DNA of 64,000 bases from contig NZ_AQYH01000008.1 of NCBI RefSeq assembly GCF_000380505.1, positions 186,001 through 250,000 of the forward strand, given 5' to 3'. Position 1 is the first letter of the stretch, and every line of letters starts with the position of its first letter. The notes under the pieces are model-generated. The model was not told where the DNA came from. It did not search any database and was given only the letters and a program-made list of their open reading frames with translations. Below are positions 16,506-28,864 of this stretch, piece by piece. Source of the stretch: Kaistia granuli DSM 23481. Its GTDB lineage: Bacteria; Pseudomonadota; Alphaproteobacteria; Rhizobiales; Kaistiaceae. Position numbers and translations under genes: made by a program.

Positions 16506-17423
16506 TCAGATCGAGCCTTGGAAGGTGTTGCACTGGTTCAGATCGCCGGTCTGGTAGCCGCGATTGAACCAGGTCTTGCGTTGTTCCGAGGTGCCGTGGG
16601 TGAAGCTTTCCGGCACGACGACGCCCTGGGTGCGCTTCTGGATCGCGTCGTCGCCGATCTGGGTGGCGGCGTTGAGCGCCTCGTCGATGTCGCCGGCTTC
16701 CAGCATGCCCTTCTGGTCGGTACGATTGGCCCAGACGCCGGCATAGCAATCCGCCTGCAGCTCGACCTTGACGGAGAGCGCGTTGGCGTCCTCGCGGCTC
16801 ATGTTCCGCCGCATCTCGTTGAACTTCGGCAGGATGCCGGTGAGATCCTGGATGTGATGGCCAACCTCATGCGCGATGACATAGGCCTGCGCCATGTCGC
16901 CCGGCGCACCGAAGCGCCGCTTCAGCTCGTCATAGAAGGCGAGATCGATATAGACCTTCTTGTCGAGCGGACAGTAGAACGGTCCCGAGGCCGAACTGGC
17001 GCTGCCGCAGGCGGAGCGTGTCATGCCGGTGAACAGCACCAGCGGCGTCGGCTGGTAGGTCTCGCCGGCCGACTTGAAGATGTCGTCCCAGACGTCCTCG
17101 GTGCTGCCCAGGACCTTGGCGACGAAGGCCTTGCCCTCGTCGTCGATGCCGGGACCGGCCTGCGATGGCGCGGGCTGCTGATAGCTCTGGTCCTGCGTGA
17201 TGTCGCCGCCGCCCGTCACCATGGCGAGCATCTGCAGCGGGTTGATGCCGAACACCAGCCAGCCGATGCCAACGATGACGGCGATCGTCACCAGCGAACC
17301 GCCCTTGAGGGGAATGCCGCGCCCGCCCATGCCGGCGGGCCGGAAGCCGCCGCCAAGGCCTCCCGAATTGCCGCCGCGCCGGTCTTCAACATTCTCGCTT
17401 TCGCGCTGACCACCAAGCCGCAT
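16506..17423 (-). CDS. YpfJ-type neutral zinc metallopeptidase
   Basis: The 305-residue protein has a Gly-rich N-terminus, one transmembrane helix (LVTIAVIVGIGWLVFGI) and a large extracytoplasmic domain with AYVIAHEVGHHIQ, the HExxH zinc-protease motif, plus YCPLDKKVYIDLAFYDEL and ELQADCYAGVWAN, where the Glu is the third ligand. These features define the KPN_02809/YpfJ family. Substrate is unknown. It is followed by the DUF1003 gene and is divergent from carB. Confidence 0.93.
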   Translation of the reverse strand: MRLGGQRESENVEDRRGGNSGGLGGGFRPAGMGGRGIPLKGGSLVTIAVIVGIGWLVFGINPLQMLAMVTGGGDITQDQSYQQPAPSQAGPGIDDEGKAFVAKVLGSTEDVWDDIFKSAGETYQPTPLVLFTGMTRSACGSASSASGPFYCPLDKKVYIDLAFYDELKRRFGAPGDMAQAYVIAHEVGHHIQDLTGILPKFNEMRRNMSREDANALSVKVELQADCYAGVWANRTDQKGMLEAGDIDEALNAATQIGDDAIQKRTQGVVVPESFTHGTSEQRKTWFNRGYQTGDLNQCNTFQGSI

Positions 17424-17615
17424 CCGCCCTACTCCATTGTTGCCTCGGCCGATGCCAGCCGGACAGAACCTGTTTTGACGAAACTAGTCCCGCAGGTGTC
17501 GCACCGCCAGTCTCTCTAACGTGACGAAGGCACAGACAGTTGCCCGCAGGGGTTCCCCCACCCCGCCTTTTCCCCTATAAGGCCGCTCTAGCCTTACACG
17601 CCCCCTGCTTGATGG

Positions 17616-17644
17616 CCCGCGCGGATCACCGCGTCGGGTTTTTT
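17616..17644 (+). promoter_or_regulatory. Terminator-like hairpin with T6 just before carB
   Basis: CCCGCGCGG-ATCA-CCGCG(T)CGGG followed by six T. The stem has one bulged base. It ends 18 bases before the TTG start of carB. It looks like an attenuator, unless carB really starts at ATG 17612, in which case the hairpin is inside the coding region and may be chance. Confidence 0.4.
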
Positions 17645-17662
17645 GCTACGCGCGAGACGAAA

Positions 17663-20977
<3,315 letters not shown>

Positions 20978-20980
20978 TCC

Positions 20981-21007
20981 GTTACGGGCCGGTAGACGGC
21001 CCGTAAC
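20981..21007 (+). terminator. Hairpin after carB
   Basis: GTTACGGGCC, 7-base loop, GGCCCGTAAC: a perfect 10-bp stem 3 bases after the carB stop. There is no U-tract, so termination here is only probable. Confidence 0.45.
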
Positions 21008-21226
21008 CGTCCCTCTTGCGCTCGTCGCAATCGTGGACGACACTTAAAGGCTCTATTTGCCGGATAGGCATGCGGGTGGGGCGAACGGCCGGATCGTGGC
21101 GGCCAGATTTCCCCATTCGGATTTCAAACTCAGGAAGCTGGTGCTCCAGGGCACCGGCGCCTGAATTATTGTGCCCCGGACCTGTTTCGTCCCGGGGTCA
21201 AGAAGGAAGAAAAGGCCAGAAAGACC

Positions 21227-21700
21227 ATGGAAAAGGTTCCGATGACCGTTGCGGGTCATGCGGCTCTCGAAGTGGAGCTGAAGCGTCTGACCTCCGAAGA
21301 GCGCCCGCGCATCATTGCGGCGATCTCGGAAGCGCGCGCACATGGCGACCTCTCGGAGAACGCCGAATATCACTCGGCCAAGGAAGCCCAGAGCCATAAT
21401 GAGGGCCGCATCGCGGAACTCGAGGACAAGCTTTCGCGCGCCGAGATTATCGACGTCACCAAGCTGTCCGGCGAGAGGATCAAGTTCGGCGCCACCGTCA
21501 AGCTGGTCGACGAGGATACCGAGGAAGAGAAGACCTACCAGATCGTCGGCGATCTCGAAGCCGACGTCCGCTCGGGCCGCATCTCGATCTCATCGCCGAT
21601 CGCCCGCGCGCTGATCGGCAAGGGCCCCGGCGACACGGTCGCCGTCACCGCGCCTGGCGGCGAGCGCTCCTACGAAGTGCTTGAGGTCGCCTTCCGCTAG
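21227..21700 (+). CDS. greA: Transcription elongation factor GreA
   Basis: The 157-residue protein rescues backtracked RNA polymerase by stimulating transcript cleavage. The N-terminal coiled coil ([18 protein letters not shown]...[18 protein letters not shown]) carries the DLSENAEY tip motif with the acidic residues needed for cleavage, and the C-terminal FKBP-like domain has [19 protein letters not shown] 21227 follows AAGAAGGAAGAAAAGG. The 249-base gap after carB contains a GC hairpin (CCCCGG...CCGGGG near 21174-21197) in the greA leader, of unknown role. A strong terminator follows. Confidence 0.97.
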   Translation: MEKVPMTVAGHAALEVELKRLTSEERPRIIAAISEARAHGDLSENAEYHSAKEAQSHNEGRIAELEDKLSRAEIIDVTKLSGERIKFGATVKLVDEDTEEEKTYQIVGDLEADVRSGRISISSPIARALIGKGPGDTVAVTAPGGERSYEVLEVAFR

Positions 21701-21750
21701 GATGACATCGCCTCGCCAGGCCAGGAGCCGACGCGAGGGCTGATTCTTCG

Positions 21751-21787
21751 AAAACACCGGGCTTCCTCGAAGTCCGGTGTTTTTTTG
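21751..21787 (+). terminator. Intrinsic terminator of greA
   Basis: AAAACACCGG pairs with CCGGTGTTTT around a 13-base loop, with a T7 tract. It lies 50 bases after the greA stop. The rest of the gap to 21973 is AT-richer than its surroundings and likely holds the glycosyltransferase promoter, but I see no clear boxes. Confidence 0.9.
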
Positions 21788-21973
21788 TTCGCCTGCCGAA
21801 GTTTTGGGACATCCGAAACCCTGAAGACACGCTCCGAAAAAATCGTCACGGCAGCCAATCCAGCCAGAGCATCCGGGGACAACCAAGTCTTGTCGCCAAT
21901 ATTTCACCTCCATAAGGTAAATAGAGCAACCACGGCTCGCACGAGCTCGATCGGTAAGCCTTCTGGATAGACG

Positions 21974-22732
21974 ATGCCCGTGAATTCGAACCGCCCCCGA
22001 CTGTCTGCCATCATCATCACCAAGAATGAGGTGAAAGACCTCCCTGCTTGCCTCGCCTCGCTGGCCTTCTGCGACGAGATCGTCGTCGTCGACAGCGGCT
22101 CGACCGACGGCACCCTCGAGATCGCCGAACGGGTGGCGTCGCGCGTCATCGTGCGGGCCGACTGGGCCGGCTTCGGACGCCAGAAGCAGCGCGCCCTGGA
22201 CGCGGCGACCGGTGACTGGGTTCTCTCAATCGACGCCGATGAAGTGATTCCGCCGGAGCTCGCACTGGAGATCCGGACAGCGATCGAGAGCGAGACGCAT
22301 GTTGGCTATCGCCTCAATCGTCTGAACGCATTTCTCGGCAAGTTCATGCACAGTGGCGGCTGGACTCCGGACCGCCCATTGCGCGTCGTGCGCCGGGACG
22401 CGGCCCGCTTCAGTGAAGATGTCGTCCACGAAATTCTCATCGTCGACGGCACGATCGGCGACCTGCCGACGCCGATGCCGCATTTGTCCTATCGCGACTT
22501 TGACGAGGTGCTGGACAAGCTGCGACGCTACGCACTCGCCGGCGCGGAGCAACGCCGCAATAGCGGCCGCGGCGGCAGCGTGGGCAAGGCAATCATCCGT
22601 TCGATCACGACCTTCCTGAAGCTCTATATCGGCAAGCGCGGCTTCCTCGACGGCCAACACGGCTTCGTCGCCGCCGTCGCCAGCTCCCAGGAGATCTTCT
22701 GGCGCTATCTCGCCGCCGGCTGGAACCGCTGA
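21974..22732 (+). CDS. Family 2 glycosyltransferase (WaaE/KdtX-like)
   Basis: The 252-residue enzyme has a GT-A fold: LSAIIITKNEVKDLPACLASL at the start, DEIVVVDSGSTDGTLEIA, then the metal-binding DxD within SIDADEVIPPEL. The later NRLNAFLGKFMHSGGWTPDRPLRVVRR and VHEILIVDG are typical of WaaE-like enzymes that add beta-glucose to the lipopolysaccharide inner core. It lies alone between greA and the convergent Lrp gene. The sugar and acceptor are inferred from family only. Confidence 0.88.
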   Translation: MPVNSNRPRLSAIIITKNEVKDLPACLASLAFCDEIVVVDSGSTDGTLEIAERVASRVIVRADWAGFGRQKQRALDAATGDWVLSIDADEVIPPELALEIRTAIESETHVGYRLNRLNAFLGKFMHSGGWTPDRPLRVVRRDAARFSEDVVHEILIVDGTIGDLPTPMPHLSYRDFDEVLDKLRRYALAGAEQRRNSGRGGSVGKAIIRSITTFLKLYIGKRGFLDGQHGFVAAVASSQEIFWRYLAAGWNR

Positions 22733-22741
22733 GGCCCGGCC

Positions 22742-23206
22742 TCAGTCGATCGGGACCAGCGGCTCGTCCTTGATGCGGCGGATGGTCAGCGTGGTGCGGA
22801 CGCTGGCAACATTGGCGGCCGCCGTCAGTTCCTCGACAAAGGCCTGAAACGCCTTCAGCGTCGGCGCGACGCATTTCAGGATGAAATCCGCCTCGCCCGA
22901 CAGCATGTAGCATTCGCGCACGATCGACCAGTCACGTACCCGGGCGCCGAACGCGGTCAGATCCGCCTCGGCCTGGCTCGACAACCCGATCATGGCGAAA
23001 GCGGTGACGTCGTAGCCAAGCGCCCCCTCATCGACCAGGGCGCGATAGCCCTCGATGATGCCCGCCTCTTCCAGAGCGCGCATACGCCGCAGGCAGGGGG
23101 GCGCCGAGATGCCGGCCCGGCGGGCGAGCTCGACATTGGTGATGCGACCGTCAGCCTGCAATTCCTTCAGGATCTTCCAGTCGATCGCGTCTAAACGGGC
23201 TTTCAC
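22742..23206 (-). CDS. Lrp/AsnC family transcriptional regulator
   Basis: The 154-residue protein has an N-terminal winged helix-turn-helix (LDAIDWKILKELQADGRITNVELARRAGIS) and a C-terminal RAM ligand-binding domain (VRECYMLSGEADFILKCVAP). I choose GTG 23206 as start because it places LDAIDWKIL at the N-terminus and has GTGAGG upstream; longer readings add a segment not seen in the family. It is divergent from trxB, and in many rhizobia an Lrp gene sits beside trxB, which it may regulate in response to an amino acid. Effector unknown. Confidence 0.93.
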   Translation of the reverse strand: MKARLDAIDWKILKELQADGRITNVELARRAGISAPPCLRRMRALEEAGIIEGYRALVDEGALGYDVTAFAMIGLSSQAEADLTAFGARVRDWSIVRECYMLSGEADFILKCVAPTLKAFQAFVEELTAAANVASVRTTLTIRRIKDEPLVPID

Positions 23207-23471
23207 TCGGGCCTCACGGTTAGGGTCTGAACTCAATTGGACCAGGGCAGCACTCGATGGGAACCGGGTCAGAGCCTCTAACAGGAAAGAAAGCCGGGGA
23301 TGCCGGTCGGCAATCGGGTATTGGAGTCTGGCCGAATTGCCATGATTCGGAAACAATTGTTCGCGAGAACGCACAGGATCGCATAGCTTTCATTATTGCA
23401 TGCGCTCCGCACATCCCTCCAGAGTCGCCGCCCTTAAAAAGTGCGCGTCTCGACATTATGTCTGGCCCATC

Positions 23472-24440
23472 ATGCAGCACGCCAAGCTCATCATCGTCGG
23501 ATCCGGCCCAGCCGGCTACACCGCCGCCATCTATGCAGCCCGCGCCATGCTGGAACCGATGCTGATCGCCGGTGTCCAGCCGGGCGGCCAGCTCACCATC
23601 ACAACCGATGTCGAGAACTATCCGGGCTTCGCCGACGTCATCCAGGGCCCCTGGCTGATGGAGCAGATGCGCGCCCAGGCCGAGCATGTCGGCACCAAGA
23701 TGGTTTCCGACCACATCGTCGAGGCGGACCTGTCGCAGCGGCCCTTCATCCTGAAGGGTGACTCCGGCGAACTCTACGCCGCCGACACGCTGGTGATCGC
23801 CACCGGCGCGCAGGCGAAATGGCTCGGCATCGACAGCGAGCAGAAGTTCAAGGGCTTCGGCGTCTCCGCCTGCGCTACTTGCGACGGCTTCTTCTACCGC
23901 GACAAGGAAGTATTCGTTGTCGGCGGCGGCAATACGGCCGTCGAGGAAGCGCTTTATCTGGCGCACATCGCCAAGAAGGTGACGATCGTCCATCGCCGCG
24001 ATCATTTCCGCGCCGAGCGCATCCTGCAGAACCGCCTGATGAAGCTCGACAATGTCGAGGTGATCTGGGACACGGTCGTCGACGAGGTGCTCGGCAAGAC
24101 CGGCTTCCCGCCTTCCGTGACGGGTGTTCGGCTGCGCAATATCGTGACCGGCGAAGTGAGCGAGCGCGAGACGCATGGCGTGTTCGTCGCGATCGGCCAC
24201 GCGCCGGCGGTCGAGATCGTCAAGGGCCAGCTCGAGCTGAAGCCGTCCGGCTATATCTGGACGGCGCCCGATTCGACGGCGACCAGCGTGCCGGGCGTCT
24301 TCGCGGCGGGCGACGTGACGGACGAAACCTTCCGGCAGGCCGTCACCGCGGCTGGCCAGGGCTGTATGGCGGCGCTCGAGGCCGAGCGCTGGCTGGCGAT
24401 CCATCCGGTTGTGACCGAGACCGCAGCCGCCGCCGAATAA
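23472..24440 (+). CDS. trxB: Thioredoxin-disulfide reductase
   Basis: The 322-residue flavoenzyme uses NADPH to reduce thioredoxin. IIVGSGPAGYTAAIYAARA is the FAD-binding fold, the redox-active disulfide is CATC at residues 134-137 (ACATCDGFF), FVVGGGNTAVEEALYL binds NADPH, and GVFAAGDVTDETFRQAVTAAGQG closes the FAD site. The start at 23472 gives the family N-terminus although no good ribosome site is visible. It is followed by the LysR regulator lsrB after 41 bases. Confidence 0.96.
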   Translation: MQHAKLIIVGSGPAGYTAAIYAARAMLEPMLIAGVQPGGQLTITTDVENYPGFADVIQGPWLMEQMRAQAEHVGTKMVSDHIVEADLSQRPFILKGDSGELYAADTLVIATGAQAKWLGIDSEQKFKGFGVSACATCDGFFYRDKEVFVVGGGNTAVEEALYLAHIAKKVTIVHRRDHFRAERILQNRLMKLDNVEVIWDTVVDEVLGKTGFPPSVTGVRLRNIVTGEVSERETHGVFVAIGHAPAVEIVKGQLELKPSGYIWTAPDSTATSVPGVFAAGDVTDETFRQAVTAAGQGCMAALEAERWLAIHPVVTETAAAAE

Positions 24441-24481
24441 GAACTGTTTAGGGCTGGTGGTGCGGAGGGGGCTGTCCAACC

Positions 24482-25372
24482 ATGGACTGGGACAAACTCA
24501 GAATATTTCATGCCGCCGCTCAGGCCGGCTCCTTCACCCATGCCGGCGAGGCGCTGGGTATGAGCCAGTCCGCCGTCAGCCGCCAGGTCGGCTCGCTGGA
24601 GCATGATCTCGGCGTCCCCCTCTTCCACCGCCATGCCCGCGGACTGATCCTGTCGGAGCAGGGCGAGCTGCTCTACCGCACTTCGCAGGACGTGATGCAG
24701 AAGCTGGAAGGGGTGCGAATCCGGCTGACGGATTCGCGCGAGAAGCCGACCGGCACGCTGCGCATCACCACGACGGTGGCGCTCGGCTCGACCTGGCTGA
24801 CCCAGCGCATCAACGAATTCGTCGACCTGCATCCGGATCTGAACCTGCACCTGATCCTCGACGACCAGGAACTCGACCTGACCATGCGCCAGGCCGACGT
24901 GGCGATCCGCCTGCGCCAGCCGGTGCAACCGGACCTGATCCAGCGCCGGCTGTTCACGGCGCACTATCACGTCTACGCCGCGCCCTCCTATGTCGAGCGC
25001 TTCGGCAAGCCCGAGACGCTGGACGATCTCGACAGCCACCGGATCGTCACCTTCGGCGTCCCCGTGCCGCCGAACATCCGCGACGTGAACTGGCTCGAGA
25101 TCGCCGGCCGCTCCACCGATAATCCGCGCGAGCCGATCGTTCGAATCAACAACATCTACGCCATCAAGGCGGCGGTCGAACGCGGCACCGGCATCGCCAT
25201 CCTGCCGGACTACATGCTGGAAGAAGGCTCGACGCTGGTGAAGCTGATGCCGGAAGCCCAGGTGCCGAGCTTCCCGACCTATTTCTGCTACCCGTCCGAG
25301 CTCAAGAATTCGGCACGCGTGACCGCTTTCCGCGATTTCATGCTCGCCAAGGCGCAGAACTGGCAGTTCTGA
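24482..25372 (+). CDS. lsrB: LysR-type regulator of the LsrB/VtlR group
   Basis: The protein is 296 residues. The DNA-binding helix-turn-helix is AGSFTHAGEALGMSQSAVSRQVGSLE (residues 15-40) and the rest is a periplasmic-binding-like effector domain. Its place directly after trxB and its sequence (MDWDKLRIFHAAAQAGSFT, ITTTVALGSTWLTQRI) match LsrB of Sinorhizobium and Agrobacterium and VtlR of Brucella, which control oxidative stress, lipopolysaccharide and the AbcR small RNAs. GGAGGGGG precedes the ATG. Only one cysteine is present (C269), whereas redox sensing by three cysteines is reported for Sinorhizobium LsrB. A probable AbcR RNA lies downstream. Confidence 0.88.
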   Translation: MDWDKLRIFHAAAQAGSFTHAGEALGMSQSAVSRQVGSLEHDLGVPLFHRHARGLILSEQGELLYRTSQDVMQKLEGVRIRLTDSREKPTGTLRITTTVALGSTWLTQRINEFVDLHPDLNLHLILDDQELDLTMRQADVAIRLRQPVQPDLIQRRLFTAHYHVYAAPSYVERFGKPETLDDLDSHRIVTFGVPVPPNIRDVNWLEIAGRSTDNPREPIVRINNIYAIKAAVERGTGIAILPDYMLEEGSTLVKLMPEAQVPSFPTYFCYPSELKNSARVTAFRDFMLAKAQNWQF

Positions 25373-25566
25373 CGAGCGGTTGCCGCTTCGAAAGCCACAG
25401 GATTGTGACGATCCCGGTCGCCCGGCCCAGCCGGACGATCCCCGGATCGTTGTCATTCCAGATTTACAGCAAATTCCGAAAATTCATTCCAGAATTGCCA
25501 ACAATCTAGCTCCACCTTCGGAGCAAGGCGTGACATTACGACATCAACGTTGCGCCATATCAAATT

Positions 25567-25583
25567 TGCATAGCAGAAATGCA
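25567..25583 (+). promoter_or_regulatory. TGCAT-N7-ATGCA dyad upstream of the sRNA promoter
   Basis: A perfect 5-bp inverted repeat (TGCAT, 7 bases, ATGCA) centred about 55 bases before the predicted sRNA start, the position where LysR-type activators bind. LsrB/VtlR, encoded next door, is the obvious candidate; this is inference. Confidence 0.45.
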
Positions 25584-25593
25584 CACCTGCCGG

Positions 25594-25622
25594 TTGATTA
25601 GGCAGGCTGAGCAATCCATATA
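25594..25622 (+). promoter_or_regulatory. Promoter of the AbcR-like sRNA
   Basis: TTGATT (25594-25599), 17-base spacer, CATATA (25617-25622). The start would be near 25629. The -10 box is weak, as expected for an activator-dependent promoter. Confidence 0.5.
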
Positions 25623-25628
25623 CGTATC

Positions 25629-25776
25629 AGTTGATGCGTTGGGCCTCTCGCTCCCTCCTCCCTGCGATGGGTTCGACCTCAGCTGTTCCCCTCTGGAAGG
25701 TGTTTGCTGCGCATTTCCCTGCCGCAGCAACAAAGACTTAGCCGGGCCTCGCAAGAGCGCCCGGCCTTTTCTTTTG
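25629..25776 (+). ncRNA. Probable AbcR-type (alpha-r15) small regulatory RNA
   Basis: The 458-base gap between lsrB and msrP holds an RNA gene rather than a protein gene. In order: unpaired CTCCCTCCTCCC (25651-25662, anti-Shine-Dalgarno), a second pyrimidine stretch GTTCCCC (25685-25690), a perfect 8-bp hairpin TTGCTGCG/CGCAGCAA (25704-25730) displaying TTTCCCT in its loop, and a terminator (25741-25775). AbcR RNAs of Rhizobiales have this layout, use CUCCC/UUCCC motifs to block ribosome sites of ABC transporter mRNAs, and in Brucella and Agrobacterium are encoded beside vtlR/lsrB. Promoter and dyad lie upstream. Length about 148 bases, somewhat longer than the usual 110-120, so the start may be further in. 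Only one copy is seen, not the tandem pair found in some genera. Confidence 0.7.
25741..25775 (+). terminator. Rho-independent terminator of the sRNA
   Basis: GCCGGGC, 11-base loop, GCCCGGC, then CTTTTCTTTT. It forms the 3' end of the AbcR-like RNA. Confidence 0.88.
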
Positions 25777-25830
25777 TAAACCGGTTGACCAGACGGCCCC
25801 GCCACCCGGATGCCTATGAAGCAGGCACGC

Positions 25831-26784
25831 CTACATAAACAGCGGCTCGCTCTCCAGCCCCTTGTACAGACCGGCGACGAACTCGCCATAGCCATTATAG
25901 ATCCGGGTCGGGATGCGCTCGCGGGTGCCGATCACGGTTTCCGAGGCCTGGCTCCAGCGCGGATGCGGCACATCGGGATTCACATTGGCCCAGAATCCGT
26001 ACTCAGATGACTGCAGCTGCTGCCAGAAATTGATCGGCCGCTCCTCGACGAAGCTGACCCGGACGATCGACTTGATCGATTTGAAACCGTACTTCCAGGG
26101 CGTGTGCAGACGGATCGGGGCGCCCATCTGCTTCAGCAGCGGCTTGCCGTAGGCGCCCGTCACCATGAAGGCGAGTTCGTTATTGGCCTCCGCCATGGTG
26201 AGCCCCTCGATATAGGGCCACGGATAGAAGGGCTGATTCTGCCCCGGCGCCATCGCCGGATCCAGGAAGGTCTCCATCTGGATGTATTTCGCGCTCCCGA
26301 GCGGCTTGGCGTAGGCGACGAGATCGGCGAGCGGGAAGCCGGTCCATGGCACCGTCATCGACCATGCCTCGACGCAGCGGTGCCGATAGACCCGCTCCTC
26401 CAGCTTCATCGCCTTCAGGAGGTCGTCGATATCGACGGTCTTCTCCGCCTCGACCAGGCCGCTGAACTGGATGGTCCAGGGGCGAACCTTCAGCGCCTGC
26501 GCGGCGTCGGCGAGGTCCTTGTCGGTGCTGTATTCGTAGAAATTGTTATAGTGGGCGTTGATTTTCTCCGGCGTCACGTCGCGCTCTATCGTGTAGCGCG
26601 GATTGCGCTGGGCCGGGTACAGGCCGGCGCTCGGGTCCTCTTCGGCATGGGCGAAGCGCGGCAGGGCGGTGGCGAGACCCAGGCCACCGGCGGCGGCGAG
26701 GATTTCGCGTCGATTGAGAAACACGGCTTCGGGAGTGGCGCGACTTTCGGGGATCTCCCAGCCACGCTTGCGACGAATGAGCAT
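25831..26784 (-). CDS. msrP: Protein-methionine-sulfoxide reductase catalytic subunit MsrP
   Basis: The 317-residue periplasmic molybdoenzyme repairs oxidised methionines. A twin-arginine signal is visible (NRREILAAAGGLGLATA, R25-R26, cleavage near FAHA), and the molybdopterin-binding cysteine is C137 in YRHRCVEAWSM; later VTGAYGKPLLKQMGAPIRL and PWKYGFKSIKSI are family motifs. The start at 26784 is chosen to place the Tat signal near the N-terminus; a longer frame adds 28 residues. The heme membrane partner msrQ, usually adjacent, is not in this window. Molybdate for the cofactor may come through modABC at 51-54 kb. Confidence 0.95.
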   Translation of the reverse strand: MLIRRKRGWEIPESRATPEAVFLNRREILAAAGGLGLATALPRFAHAEEDPSAGLYPAQRNPRYTIERDVTPEKINAHYNNFYEYSTDKDLADAAQALKVRPWTIQFSGLVEAEKTVDIDDLLKAMKLEERVYRHRCVEAWSMTVPWTGFPLADLVAYAKPLGSAKYIQMETFLDPAMAPGQNQPFYPWPYIEGLTMAEANNELAFMVTGAYGKPLLKQMGAPIRLHTPWKYGFKSIKSIVRVSFVEERPINFWQQLQSSEYGFWANVNPDVPHPRWSQASETVIGTRERIPTRIYNGYGEFVAGLYKGLESEPLFM

Positions 26785-26959
26785 TCCTGTCTCCAATCCG
26801 ATATGCGGCCCCGACGGGAGATACGTAGGACGCGGACCAAAAGGCTTCAAATCAATTCCCCGCGTCACGGACCTCTATTTCCGGCGCGAGCGAAGCCGTC
26901 CCGCCGCATCGCGGCGCTTGCCATCAAGCGCCCCGCAGACTAGGTTCCGCGCCGCATAA

Positions 26960-28195
<1,236 letters not shown>

Positions 28196-28229
28196 GGACC
28201 CGGGCGGCTCGCCCCTCCAAAGACTTCAG

Positions 28230-28251
28230 GATCGCGCCTCCGGGCGCGATC
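28230..28251 (+). terminator. Hairpin after the aminotransferase
   Basis: GATCGCGCC-TCCG-GGCGCGATC, a perfect 9-bp stem followed by TCCTCTCC, 34 bases after the stop. Poor U-tract. Confidence 0.5.
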
Positions 28252-28408
28252 TCCTCTCCGCCCTCTCGGACACCCCCATCCGCCGAATCCGGCCCTCCTG
28301 GCGGCGACGCCGGCCAATATCCCGCAAGACACGGCTCCGGCTTGGCCGTATCCTCCCGACAGAAGCCGGCGACCCGGCTTCGCAATCCTATCGGGGGAAA
28401 TCGTCGGA

Positions 28409-28810
28409 ATGCTCGATCTGCGCGTCCATCATGTATCGATTGTCGTAACCGACCTCGAGCGATCCGTTGCGTTCTACCAGAAGGCGTTCGGGCTTGAGCG
28501 ACTGGCGCGGCCGCCCTTCAAGACCGATGGCGCCTGGCTCGCCTGCCATGGCATCCAGATCCACCTGATTCTCTATCCGGAAGGCACGTTCCGGACGGGG
28601 CCGATCGACAACAGCGACTACCACTTCTCGTTCCACACGCGCGATTTCTACGGGATCCTCGATCACCTGCTCGAGCAGGGCTTCCGCGAGGATGTGGGCG
28701 AGGATGATCCGATGCGGCTCTTCGTCATTCGCGAAGGCCTCGCGGGCTTCCCGCAGCTCTACCTGCTCGACCCCGACCGTAACATCGTGGAGATCAACGG
28801 TGCGCCCTAG
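28409..28810 (+). CDS. VOC (glyoxalase/dioxygenase) family protein
   Basis: The 133-residue protein has the vicinal-oxygen-chelate fold: VHHVSIVVTDLERSVAFYQKAFGLERL, metal-ligand His and Glu (FHTRDFYGIL, DPDRNIVEING). VOC proteins include glyoxalase I, fosfomycin-resistance enzymes and dioxygenases. The reaction here is not assignable. It precedes the cardiolipin synthase gene by 54 bases and may be cotranscribed. Confidence 0.9.
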   Translation: MLDLRVHHVSIVVTDLERSVAFYQKAFGLERLARPPFKTDGAWLACHGIQIHLILYPEGTFRTGPIDNSDYHFSFHTRDFYGILDHLLEQGFREDVGEDDPMRLFVIREGLAGFPQLYLLDPDRNIVEINGAP

Positions 28811-28864
28811 CCTCGCGAAAGGCTCGCCAGAGCGGGCACGGGGCTCCAAGCCGGGCCGCCGGCG

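Noticed and set aside
25579-25779. 66-codon ORF after lsrB
   Set aside because: It overlaps the sRNA promoter, anti-Shine-Dalgarno motifs and terminator; the RNA explanation fits better.
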